A program made the translations under genes and the position numbers. 64,000 bases of DNA from Mesorhizobium sp. (GTDB taxonomy: Bacteria > Pseudomonadota > Alphaproteobacteria > Rhizobiales > Rhizobiaceae): contig NZ_JAMLIG010000003.1 in the NCBI RefSeq assembly GCF_023954305.1, positions 310,001-374,000 on the forward strand, read 5' to 3'. Every line of letters begins with the position of its first letter. The first letter of the stretch is position 1. Of the stretch, positions 17,067 to 24,860 are shown piece by piece. The notes under the pieces were generated by a model, which searched no databases, was not told the origin of the DNA, and was given only the letters and a program-made list of their open reading frames with translations.

Positions 17067-18215
17067 TCACTTTCGCGAAGGATCGTTCCAGCGCGTGTAT
17101 CGACGGAACAGCGAGGTTGGGTCCGGCTTCTCCTCCGGCTTGGGCTTCACCAGCTTCTGCGGCGCCATGTGGTATTCGATCGCATCCTTGCCGAGGCAGA
17201 TTTGCTTCAGGTTCTGCACGAACAGCGACACGTCGCCGAAGTAGTTGGGGTAGGTCTCCACCAGGCCATCCATCCGATCGACCTCAACCATGACCACGCG
17301 GGAGTCGTCCTGTCCAGTTTCGACCAGCCGCTCTATGGCGCTCACCATCGTCGAAGCATCGCTCTCGCTGCTGAACGACGTGACATCAACCGTCTTCTCA
17401 ACACGGCGGTAGCGGATCACGTAGAACTGACCTTTGTCGTAGTCGTAGTTCTCGGCGTAGTGCGCCAAAATCTTGATGTTATCGAGCAACTGGGCGGCAC
17501 CCAGAACGTGATCCAGCTCTCGCAACTCCTTCAGGCAGTCGCTGCGGCTCGGCATCCCCTGTGGACCGGCGCATCCCTCCACGCGGGCAAACTCTCCCGA
17601 CATAAGCTGGAACAGCCTTAGCCAGTTTGTGTCACCCTTGTGGTGCTTGATGTCCTGCCCGAGAAACAGGCCAACGGCTTCCACGGCGGTTGCCCATGAA
17701 TGCTGGAGCCGGGTCCGAACCTGAAGCTCAACACGCCGCCGCTCGCCCTTTTCGAAGTCCAGCGCAAAGTGGTGGCTCCGGTAGCCGTCGCCTTTCGGCG
17801 TGTCGATGTAGGGTGACTGACGTCGGATGTTATGCGGAAACTCGTCCTTGATGGATGCGACCAGCTTCCGAACGCCATCCATGTTGTCGAGGATCGCCCT
17901 GCAACCGGCGATGTCCTGTATCTGGTCGAGATGGATAGGTGTGGTGGAGAGCTTTCGGCGGATGGCAGCCATGCGCTTCACGCGGCCAGCGGTTATGCCG
18001 TTGCACCTCAGCGTTCGCATCCGGGCGATGACGGACTGGCGTACGCTTCGCATCGGGTAGACATGCGACTCTCGCCAATCGTTGGCGACCGAGAACACCC
18101 GGTAGAGTTCGTCCTTCTCCGCCATCGACATGTGTTCAAAGCCGACGATCGGTTGGCCGAGTCGTTTTCCGGCAGGTCGCACTTCGTTGCCGGCGAAGAT
18201 TGCTGCAGTTTGCAT
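17067..18215 (-). CDS. RelA/SpoT nucleotidyltransferase-domain protein
   Basis: A 382-residue protein with a single RelA/SpoT synthetase-like domain: QIQDIAGCRAIL at 98-109 (with the metal-binding Asp101), GDGYRSHHFAL at 142-152 and VELQVRTRLQHSWA at 162-175, all hallmarks of (p)ppGpp synthetases. There is no HD hydrolase, TGS or ACT domain. A 190-residue C-terminal region (VDVTSFSSESDAS, VVMVEVDRMDGLVETYPNYF) is of unknown fold. Small RelA-like enzymes act either as alarmone synthetases or as toxins (toxSAS, CapRel, modifying nucleotides or tRNA). No clear antitoxin gene is adjacent. Start ATG 18215. Confidence 0.8.
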   Translation of the reverse strand: MQTAAIFAGNEVRPAGKRLGQPIVGFEHMSMAEKDELYRVFSVANDWRESHVYPMRSVRQSVIARMRTLRCNGITAGRVKRMAAIRRKLSTTPIHLDQIQDIAGCRAILDNMDGVRKLVASIKDEFPHNIRRQSPYIDTPKGDGYRSHHFALDFEKGERRRVELQVRTRLQHSWATAVEAVGLFLGQDIKHHKGDTNWLRLFQLMSGEFARVEGCAGPQGMPSRSDCLKELRELDHVLGAAQLLDNIKILAHYAENYDYDKGQFYVIRYRRVEKTVDVTSFSSESDASTMVSAIERLVETGQDDSRVVMVEVDRMDGLVETYPNYFGDVSLFVQNLKQICLGKDAIEYHMAPQKLVKPKPEEKPDPTSLFRRYTRWNDPSRK

Positions 18216-18421
18216 CGTCAGAGTTCGCGTCTCTATTGATGATTGCGCACCATAGCCTCAAGCCGGAGGTTCTGCATCCGTTCTTACGCTCCCTTCACAG
18301 AAAATCGCTAGTCACGCCCCAGCCTCCCAACCACAACGCGGTTGCCTTTCCCGCTTATCCGAACTAAAATTTGTCATTCCGGTCTCGGCCCCAAGGGTGA
18401 CTGGTCTGAACCGGCGACACC

Positions 18422-19807
18422 CTAGGCGTACCAGTGCCGGACTTTCTCATGATCGTGCAATGAGGCTGGCCGATACGGCTTCATGACATCGTAGTGAAGC
18501 ACCGCGGGAGCCTCGAACCGCTTCACAACCGATTCATGTAGTGTTGCCTGGGTTACGATGTTCCTGGCTTTCACGCCGGCATAACGGAACACCAAAGAAC
18601 GACGTTCGTCGTGCTGCGGCCCGGTCGGATCGGGATAAAGATGCATGTAGCGCGGGTCATATTTCAGTCCTGCGCTGACCGCCGCGTCAAGCATCCATCG
18701 CAGCGCAATATCCGATAGTCGCGCGTCATTTTCCGGATAGCTGCCGCCGATATCGGAATGGTTCCCGGCGAACCAGTACTGCTCGAACCAGAGGACGCCA
18801 TTTTCGTCAGGCTCGTTGGAAATGCCTTTGGTTCCCCAGCCGACACGCTGGAAGGTCTTGCGATCCTCGTCGATGGAGATGGCGTGGCGAGCATATTTCA
18901 CGCGCGGGCTGAGCCGGTTGTCGTAGAAAGTCATCAGCATTTCGGTGTGAGTGAACGTCCGCCACCAGGAATATCCTAGAAGAGTGCCGGGCATCTTGAA
19001 GTGCGTCCGCGCATACCAGCCGCCGAAAAATAGGAAGGCGGCGCCTACAAGGATGACCGCCCATGTTAGCCACGACAGGAACCAGATCGACAGCAGATAC
19101 GCCAGTCCAGCGATCAAAAGAAGTCCGATGATCCCCAGCGCAAAGACAACGATGGGATTGGCAAGCGACGCCACTGTGTCAAAGACTCCGATGAAATACG
19201 GCGCCTCGGTCGGCTCATTCTCGTCGCCGCTTCCATATTTCTTGCGGAAGCGCGAAGCCAACAGCCTGCGCTGCTCCAGCAACTCCTTTTCGCGCAGGCT
19301 GGCCTTCTCGGGGTGGATCGATGCCGTGTGTTGATAGACGTTCATCACGGCTTCCTTGGCGATCGCCTTCGATGTCTTTTGATCACGGCGAATTGGGCTG
19401 CCGTCAGGCATCTGAGCCGGAACGCCGCAAAAGGCCAGCACGCCACCCAAGGATCGAACAGTATAGGCCCCGCGGCTGAATCCGAAGAGGAAGATGCGAT
19501 CGCCCGGCTCCCACATGCGAATGATCGCCGCATAACAATCGATGACATTGCTGGTGAGACCGAGACCGGTGGCCTGACTGACGACGTTGTAGACACGGCG
19601 GTACAGCCGGAGAACGAAATTCTCGCCAATGGGACTGGTGCCGATGCCCGGATCATAGAAGGTCAACTGCTCGGCCGGATCGACTTCATTGTCAGGCCCA
19701 CACCGGGTCGCCCGGAACAGTTTGTAGATGTTGCTACGGTTTTCATCGAGGAACAGACCGCTGCGTTGTCCAGTTCCGTCGGAATAGATGACGACGTTCT
19801 TGCCCAT
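18422..19807 (-). CDS. DUF2235 alpha/beta hydrolase with membrane segments
   Basis: A 461-residue protein starting KNVVIYSDGTGQRSG, the usual DUF2235 opening. The nucleophile elbow is GFSRGA at 109-114, an acidic residue lies in VFDTVAS (Asp210) and the histidine in NHSDIGGSYP. Two hydrophobic helices (about 218-242 and 246-262) are inserted in the middle. The family includes Tle1-type phospholipase effectors and many uncharacterised enzymes; the membrane hairpin argues for a membrane-anchored lipase acting in the cell itself. ATG 19807 follows GGGG at 9 nt. A longer frame exists upstream but is unlike the family. Confidence 0.78.
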   Translation of the reverse strand: MGKNVVIYSDGTGQRSGLFLDENRSNIYKLFRATRCGPDNEVDPAEQLTFYDPGIGTSPIGENFVLRLYRRVYNVVSQATGLGLTSNVIDCYAAIIRMWEPGDRIFLFGFSRGAYTVRSLGGVLAFCGVPAQMPDGSPIRRDQKTSKAIAKEAVMNVYQHTASIHPEKASLREKELLEQRRLLASRFRKKYGSGDENEPTEAPYFIGVFDTVASLANPIVVFALGIIGLLLIAGLAYLLSIWFLSWLTWAVILVGAAFLFFGGWYARTHFKMPGTLLGYSWWRTFTHTEMLMTFYDNRLSPRVKYARHAISIDEDRKTFQRVGWGTKGISNEPDENGVLWFEQYWFAGNHSDIGGSYPENDARLSDIALRWMLDAAVSAGLKYDPRYMHLYPDPTGPQHDERRSLVFRYAGVKARNIVTQATLHESVVKRFEAPAVLHYDVMKPYRPASLHDHEKVRHWYA

Positions 19808-20120
19808 GCCCGTATCCCCAAGAGGTGGCATCAGTATAACCGATTCGCATGAGCGGGTGCTGCCCCTGGCGCGGTGAGTTGTCTGGCGTGTAAGTCCCAT
19901 TGAGCGGGTTTGGTCGGACGGGCTCAATGATCATCTGGCGCGAAGCCAAATCGCCGGCGATTAGACGCAGATGGCGGCTGACCGCTTACCAACATTCTTT
20001 GCCTGACATCAGACAGTCTCCTTCCGGCCCCAAACTCGACATTCCTCACTGAAATGAGAAGCACTTGATATGCATTTTTATGTGCATATATTGTGCCGAG
20101 TGAATTCCCGAGGTTTTGTC
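19808..20120. promoter_or_regulatory. Divergent gap with toxin-antitoxin operator
   Basis: No gene is seen in these 313 bp. At 20068-20089 a perfect 7-bp inverted repeat, ATATGCA and TGCATAT with an 8-nt spacer, lies 31 bp before the antitoxin start in an AT-rich tract. It fits an autoregulatory operator of a Xre-RES operon. The rest shows nothing I can identify. Confidence 0.55.
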
Positions 20121-20507
20121 ATGACCCAAGCGCTGCTGACTCATAATGCGATAGTCTCCGGCTTTGTCGATAGTCTGCAAGAGCCGCGCACGCCCTATAT
20201 CTCGCCAAAGCGCCTATCGCAGGCGCTGGGCGTGAAGGTGGCCAATCTGGCGCAGTTGACCGGCGTCCACCGAAATACGCTTCGTAATCCTTCATCGGAG
20301 CGTCTGCAGGGCCGGATGCGCGAGATGGTGAAAGTGATCTCGGCGGCGACCGAGCTTACCGGCGACGTCGACAAGGCAATCTATTGGTATCGCAACGAGC
20401 CGATCGCCGACTACGGCCATCGCACGGCGGCCGAACTCATCGCCGACGGTCAGGTCGAGGCGGTCCTTGCTTTTGTTCGTGATCTTGAGAATGGGGCGCG
20501 CGGGTGA
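20121..20507 (+). CDS. Xre/MbcA/ParS-type antitoxin (DUF2384)
   Basis: A 128-residue antitoxin of a RES-type type II system. The N-terminal half carries an Xre-like helix-turn-helix (SPKRLSQALGVKVANLAQLT, then GVHRNTLRN). The C-terminal half is the toxin-binding domain with WYRNEPIADYGHRTAAELIA and ends GQVEAVLAFVRDLENG. It should bind the RES toxin and repress its own operon. ATG 20121 is chosen over the upstream in-frame codon at 20070 because the latter falls within the operator repeat. The stop overlaps the toxin start by GTGA. Confidence 0.88.
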   Translation: MTQALLTHNAIVSGFVDSLQEPRTPYISPKRLSQALGVKVANLAQLTGVHRNTLRNPSSERLQGRMREMVKVISAATELTGDVDKAIYWYRNEPIADYGHRTAAELIADGQVEAVLAFVRDLENGARG

Positions 20508-21028
20508 AGATCGCCGGCATCGGCCCGGACAACATCTTCCACCGCTATCTCACACCCAAATGGGCCTTTCTGCCGACCAGCGGTGCTGGTGCTGCGATCG
20601 ACGGCGGGCGCTTCAACCGGCCTGGTGTCGAAGCGCTCTATCTCTCCCAGGCGCCACAGACGGCGCTTGAGGAATACAAGCAAGGCGCCAGTATCAGTCC
20701 ACCGGCGACGCTTGCCGCCTACAAGATCACACTGGCCGAGGTTGCCGATTTTTCGCAGGGGTTCGACCCTGATGTCTGGGACGCCGCGTGGGAGGCATGG
20801 GATTGTGCCTGGCGCCGGATCGCTCGCGTTGACAGAAAGATGCCGCCGTCATGGAAGCTGGCGGACCTGGTGATCACCGCCGGGCTTCGCGGTATTCTGT
20901 TTCCATCATTGCGTCATGCCGGCGGAACGAATTTGGTGGTCTTTCCAGCCAATCTTGTCGAAGGTGACGCGATCGAAGTCCACGATCCTGATCATCGTTT
21001 GCCACGCGATCAGTCGTCCTGGACGTGA
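20504..21028 (+). CDS. RES-domain toxin (NAD+-degrading type)
   Basis: A 174-residue RES family protein, starting at GTG 20504. Family features are the early arginine in FHRYLTPKWAF, the GGRFNRPGVEALYLSQAP core and the following glutamate in TALEEYKQG, and a late serine-histidine segment, GILFPSLRHAGGTNLVVF. RES toxins of this type (MbcT, RES-Xre pairs) degrade NAD+ and arrest growth when freed from the antitoxin. The length and gene order match the family. Confidence 0.88.
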   Translation: MKIAGIGPDNIFHRYLTPKWAFLPTSGAGAAIDGGRFNRPGVEALYLSQAPQTALEEYKQGASISPPATLAAYKITLAEVADFSQGFDPDVWDAAWEAWDCAWRRIARVDRKMPPSWKLADLVITAGLRGILFPSLRHAGGTNLVVFPANLVEGDAIEVHDPDHRLPRDQSSWT

Positions 21029-21060
21029 GTCGTGAAGAACGAAGCATGGAATCGATCCGC

Positions 21061-21762
21061 TTAGATGTCCTCGCTTGGGGCAACGTCCAACTCCTCGTGG
21101 CCCTCCCCGCCAGCCAGTCCGGTTGGAATATCGCCTGCGAGCAGCTTTTCCTTGGATAATAGTCCGGCATCTTCGAGCGCCTCGAAATCCGGCAGATCGC
21201 GCAGCGTGTCGAAGCCGAAGTGGGACAAAAACGCCTTCGTGGTGACATAGGTATAGGGCGCGCCGGACTGCGGCGAGCGCGGCCCCGACGCGATCAGATC
21301 CTGCGATCGCAGAACTCCGATCAGATCGCGCGACACCTCCTTGCCGAAGAATGATGACAGTTCGCCGCGGGTGATCGGCTGGAAGTAGGCGATGCACATC
21401 AGCACCAGCGCCTCCGACTGCGACAGCGGTCGTGAACTCTCCGCCTGACCTGTCACGGTGCGAATGACGTCACCAAACGCCTTTTTGGTCCGGTGCTGCC
21501 AGCCGCCGGCGACCGAGACCAGCTCGTAAGGTCGGCCAGCGAGCTCGGCGCGGATGTCGTCGATGACCAGCTCGATGTTGCAGCCTCTGCCGACGACGCG
21601 CGCCAGCGTCTCCCGGGTCACGGGTGTGCTGGCAGCAAAGATCACCGCTTCGACCCGGCCCATCCACTCGCGCCAGCGCAGTTCCGGCGGCAGGTGCTCG
21701 AGTTCGGTGTCGAGCAGCGCCGACCGATTATTTTGCCCCCTACGCGCAGCGGATCCGACCAT
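21061..21762 (-). CDS. ScpB-like segregation and condensation protein
   Basis: A 233-residue protein with two winged-helix domains, as in ScpB, the kleisin-interacting subunit of SMC-ScpAB: RVEAVIFAASTPVTRETLAR, a repeated AGRPYELVSVAGGWQHRT wing, and LSQSEALVLMCIAYFQPITR with the later GAPYTYVTTKAFLSHFGFDT. No SMC or ScpA gene is near. It follows the DUF1403 gene by 2 nt and is surely cotranscribed with it. This pair recurs on rhizobial and other alphaproteobacterial plasmids, so a role in replicon maintenance or a small regulator role is possible; function is unproven. Confidence 0.82.
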   Translation of the reverse strand: MVGSAARRGQNNRSALLDTELEHLPPELRWREWMGRVEAVIFAASTPVTRETLARVVGRGCNIELVIDDIRAELAGRPYELVSVAGGWQHRTKKAFGDVIRTVTGQAESSRPLSQSEALVLMCIAYFQPITRGELSSFFGKEVSRDLIGVLRSQDLIASGPRSPQSGAPYTYVTTKAFLSHFGFDTLRDLPDFEALEDAGLLSKEKLLAGDIPTGLAGGEGHEELDVAPSEDI

Positions 21763-21764
21763 TG

Positions 21765-22721
21765 TTACAGTCCAAACAGCCGGAAGGAATCGCGACCGGA
21801 CAGCTCCCGTACCGCCTCGAATGTTTGCAGCCGCTCGAACAGACGCCGCGCGCCGAACCGCGACAGGGCTTTGGTGGTCAGCGTGCCAGGCACGGCATCG
21901 TCTTCGAGCAGTTTTTTGACCACGTCCCCTGCCCCCTTGGCGCGCAATTTTGGCATCACTGCCGCAAGCCGCTCGGCGCGCCGGGAGATATCATCTGCCA
22001 GCCGGCAGGCATCCGCTGCACCCTGCGCCAGCGCCAGGCACGCCGCCCTTTCAAATTCTTTTTGCTCCCCCGGCCGAATCCGCTTGGCACGACCGCCACC
22101 GGTTCGGAACGCCGGCGCAAACGCCTGGGCCATCAGCAGCGGCACCGGTTTTGTCCAGCGCAGTTTTTGCGCCAGCAAAAAATCGGCGCACCACCAGGCC
22201 AGCAATTCGGCTTTCGGCGAGAGGACAACAACCTGGCCGGCGATCGCGGCGGCGGCAAACGGCGCCGGCCGTCTGGAGCGGGCCAGATCGTCGATTGCAC
22301 CTGGAAGACCCGCAAACGCGTCGTCCCAGCGCAGGCCGAGCAGGTCGACCACTTCCGCCAGTCTTTCGGCGTCGATCAGAGGCGACCGCGATCCCAGTTG
22401 CCGCCATGCGGCCAAAATGTTGCCGGCGGGGCCGGCATCGCCGTCGGAGGGACGCAGGTACCAGGCGTCACGCAGCGCCGCCTCGTCCTCGGACCGGCCG
22501 GCGAGGCGAACGGCTGCGATGGCGCATTTCAGCGCCAACCGCTGCCGCCAGGCGCCGGCCCAGGCTGGTTCGGAGCGGACCAAAGAATCGAGCGAATTCA
22601 GCGCGGCGCCGGCAAAGAAAGCAGCATCGGCGTCGTGGTCGACCGGCCCGTCCGGCAACGCCCAGGCCGGCACCCGCGATGGCGCGGGCGCTGCAGTGGA
22701 CGATGGGAAGGCACGAATCAT
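21765..22721 (-). CDS. DUF1403 family protein
   Basis: A 318-residue, Ala/Arg/Leu-rich helical protein recognised as DUF1403: VPAWALPDGPVDHDADAAFF, AGAALNSLDSLVR, AWRQRLALKCAIAAVRLAGR, then EDEAALRDAW, and the later LRWTKPVPLLMAQAFAP. The biochemical role is unknown. It is the promoter-proximal gene of a two-gene unit with ScpB and starts at ATG 22721, with a strong inverted repeat 78 bp upstream. The partnership with ScpB suggests chromosome or plasmid organisation, which is inference. Confidence 0.75.
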   Translation of the reverse strand: MIRAFPSSTAAPAPSRVPAWALPDGPVDHDADAAFFAGAALNSLDSLVRSEPAWAGAWRQRLALKCAIAAVRLAGRSEDEAALRDAWYLRPSDGDAGPAGNILAAWRQLGSRSPLIDAERLAEVVDLLGLRWDDAFAGLPGAIDDLARSRRPAPFAAAAIAGQVVVLSPKAELLAWWCADFLLAQKLRWTKPVPLLMAQAFAPAFRTGGGRAKRIRPGEQKEFERAACLALAQGAADACRLADDISRRAERLAAVMPKLRAKGAGDVVKKLLEDDAVPGTLTTKALSRFGARRLFERLQTFEAVRELSGRDSFRLFGL

Positions 22722-22798
22722 GCGATAGATGATAAATCGGGAGTGCGCTTTACTCCATCATGAATGCTCAAAACCGCACAGCCTGTCGATCTATAAAT

Positions 22799-22827
22799 AC
22801 GAACGATAATGTTGCCTTATCGTTCGT
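22799..22827. promoter_or_regulatory. 11-bp perfect inverted repeat upstream of DUF1403-scpB
   Basis: ACGAACGATAA and TTATCGTTCGT are separated by 7 nt. The repeat lies 78 bp from the DUF1403 start within an AT-rich stretch (CTATAAATAC, CTTTATAGAG). There is no T-run that would make it a terminator, so an operator for this operon is the simplest reading. The repressor is unknown; ScpB has winged helices and is one candidate. Confidence 0.6.
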
Positions 22828-22947
22828 TGTGTTCTTTATAGAGAGAATGGCCCAAAACGTCGAGCTGAAGCCCGAAAATCCCCCCGAGCGTGTCGGATGA
22901 GCGGAATTCGTGAGACCCAGGGCGCTGGGCGGAAATCTCGCGCACAA

Positions 22948-23982
22948 TTATGAGATTCCTGGCACATAATTGTGAGACTGGATGACTCGGAGTTTTTGAG
23001 ACTGCCCGCGCTTCCGGCCCGATCCGGTACGTTCGGCGCCTGATGAAGTGCCCCTGTGGGCACTGCGAAGACGCCGGAGCCGTACATAGATGCGTCTGCG
23101 CAACGTGAGCGGCCATGCCCGCAATGCTCCCCTCAGCCGTTCCTCGCCTTCCCGGTCGCTGGCCAGCAGCGCGGCAGCGCTGTAGCCGACCGGATCGACC
23201 GACAGTCTCCCGATGCCCACGGCAAGGGCATAATTCTGCAACAATGAGCCCTGCGCGAGGGAAAACAAGCCGGCGCGCACCGGCTTGGCAAGAACGGGCG
23301 CGACGCGATCATATTCGGGAACGACCACCAGCAGCGCCTGCCTGGCGATCAGCCGCGTGAGAAAATCATGGTTGGCCCGGCGCGCGTCCAGCGACAGCCG
23401 AGGCTGCTCGGCCAGCGATGGTGGCGAGGATCTGCGATGCCGTGCCGTCAGGAAATCCAGCAATTGCGGGACGGAAGGCAATCCCTCATCCCTTCCGCGT
23501 GCCCAGTTCGCCAGGCGCAAGGCCCCGGCGCGCGCATTGAGATCGAGCATCATCAACTGCGTCTCCGACAGCCTCTCCAGTCCTCTCACGCTCCTTGTCG
23601 TCAACCGAACACGATGCTCTGGGCACCAAAAGCCCCAGGGAAGAGCCGTGGTCTTGCATTGAATGCCGCCTGGACATAGCGGGCACACATAGCGGCTGCC
23701 GCGTGCAACCATCAAACGCGCGTGCGGCATGATATCCTCGAAGGTCATGGCTCTCAACGCATCGGCCGCTAAGCCGGTGCGGGCGGCCAACACCCCCTCC
23801 CTTCCCCCGAGCTTCCATTCGAGGTCGTTGACATCGCGGCGAGGCAGACCACAGCACTCCAGGAACGCATCAACCGGCATGCCGTAGAACAGCGCCAGAC
23901 GGACCAGCCACCCCGACAAACGCTCATCGGGCTCAGGCTTCAACACGACCGGCAGTACCTTCAAGGCTGACGCCGTGCTCAT
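22948..23982 (-). CDS. tniQ: TniQ family target-selection protein
   Basis: A 344-residue TniQ/TnsD-like protein. It opens PVVLKPEPDERLSGWLVRLA, the typical TniQ start, followed by a zinc-finger YVCPLCPGGIQCK with WCPEHRVRL. The C-terminal third is basic (RRRIYVRLRRLR). TniQ links target recognition to the TniB-TniA machine. ATG 23982 overlaps the tniB stop (ATGA). Its stop falls inside one of the left-end repeats, so the gene reaches into the element's end. Confidence 0.85.
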   Translation of the reverse strand: MSTASALKVLPVVLKPEPDERLSGWLVRLALFYGMPVDAFLECCGLPRRDVNDLEWKLGGREGVLAARTGLAADALRAMTFEDIMPHARLMVARGSRYVCPLCPGGIQCKTTALPWGFWCPEHRVRLTTRSVRGLERLSETQLMMLDLNARAGALRLANWARGRDEGLPSVPQLLDFLTARHRRSSPPSLAEQPRLSLDARRANHDFLTRLIARQALLVVVPEYDRVAPVLAKPVRAGLFSLAQGSLLQNYALAVGIGRLSVDPVGYSAAALLASDREGEERLRGALRAWPLTLRRRIYVRLRRLRSAHRGTSSGAERTGSGRKRGQSQKLRVIQSHNYVPGIS

Positions 23983-24860
23983 ACTGGCTCGCCCAGGAGC
24001 GCCAGAACATTGCGCGTATCGGCGACATCGGTCGCGACAATCCTCTCCTCGCCATTTTCGATCGCCGCTATGGCGAGCATGCCCATGAGCGAAAACACAT
24101 GCGCGGAGATGCCGCCCGTCACCTCCACCAGGCGCTTCAACATGCGGTCGCCGATTTCGCTCGGCCGACGCAGCGGCAAGGTCCGCTGCAGACTGCCGAT
24201 CAGACCGCCAAAATCCTCGTCGTTCTGCCACGGCGGCAAGGCAAAGGCCTCGAAGCGGCGCACCAGCTGATCGTCGGTGCGAAGGGCGTTGCGCGCCTGC
24301 TGCGTGCCGACGCAGACGAGCGGGATCCTGAGCTCATTGCCGAGAAAGCGCAGCAGGTTGAGGAAGCGGGCCTGCTCGCGCACCGTGCCCGCTTGCAGGC
24401 TGTGCACTTCGTCGATGACCAGCAGGCCCGGGCGGATTTCGGAGAGCAAGCGCAACGTCAGGCTTTCGAGCACCGATAGCGTCGCCCGAGGCGGCTCCGG
24501 AGCACCGATCGCCGCCAGCAATCGCTTGTAAAAGCGCGCTTCGTCGGGGCCTGCGACCATCTGCACGACAATCACCGGCATGTGCATCCGTCCCGTCGCC
24601 TTGTCGAAATGCGAGGGGTGGTCACGAGCAAACTTCTCGACGATCATGGTCTTGCCCATGCCGCTGGCGCCGACGATGAGCAGGTTGGGCATGCGCGCGC
24701 GCTGCGGAAAGGTCAGCAGAGCCTCCAGCTTTGCCAATGCCTGCTCGGCTCGGGGATAGTTGATCCATCGATCGGCACGGATCCTGCGGATGCGTTCGTC
24801 AGCACTCAGTGCCGCAATCGTCCGGCTGGCGGGAAAAAGGTGCTCGAACTCGTCAGTCAT
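23979..24860 (-). CDS. tniB: TniB AAA+ transposition ATPase
   Basis: A 293-residue TniB/TnsC-like ATPase: Walker A GASGMGKT at 64-71, Walker B LLVIDEVHSL, sensor-like PLVCVGTQQARNAL, and an arginine-finger region LVRRFEAFALPPW. It should form filaments on target DNA and recruit TniA. ATG 24860 lies 8 bp inside the tniA coding end, so translation is coupled. Length and motifs are normal for the family. Confidence 0.9.
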   Translation of the reverse strand: MTDEFEHLFPASRTIAALSADERIRRIRADRWINYPRAEQALAKLEALLTFPQRARMPNLLIVGASGMGKTMIVEKFARDHPSHFDKATGRMHMPVIVVQMVAGPDEARFYKRLLAAIGAPEPPRATLSVLESLTLRLLSEIRPGLLVIDEVHSLQAGTVREQARFLNLLRFLGNELRIPLVCVGTQQARNALRTDDQLVRRFEAFALPPWQNDEDFGGLIGSLQRTLPLRRPSEIGDRMLKRLVEVTGGISAHVFSLMGMLAIAAIENGEERIVATDVADTRNVLALLGEPV

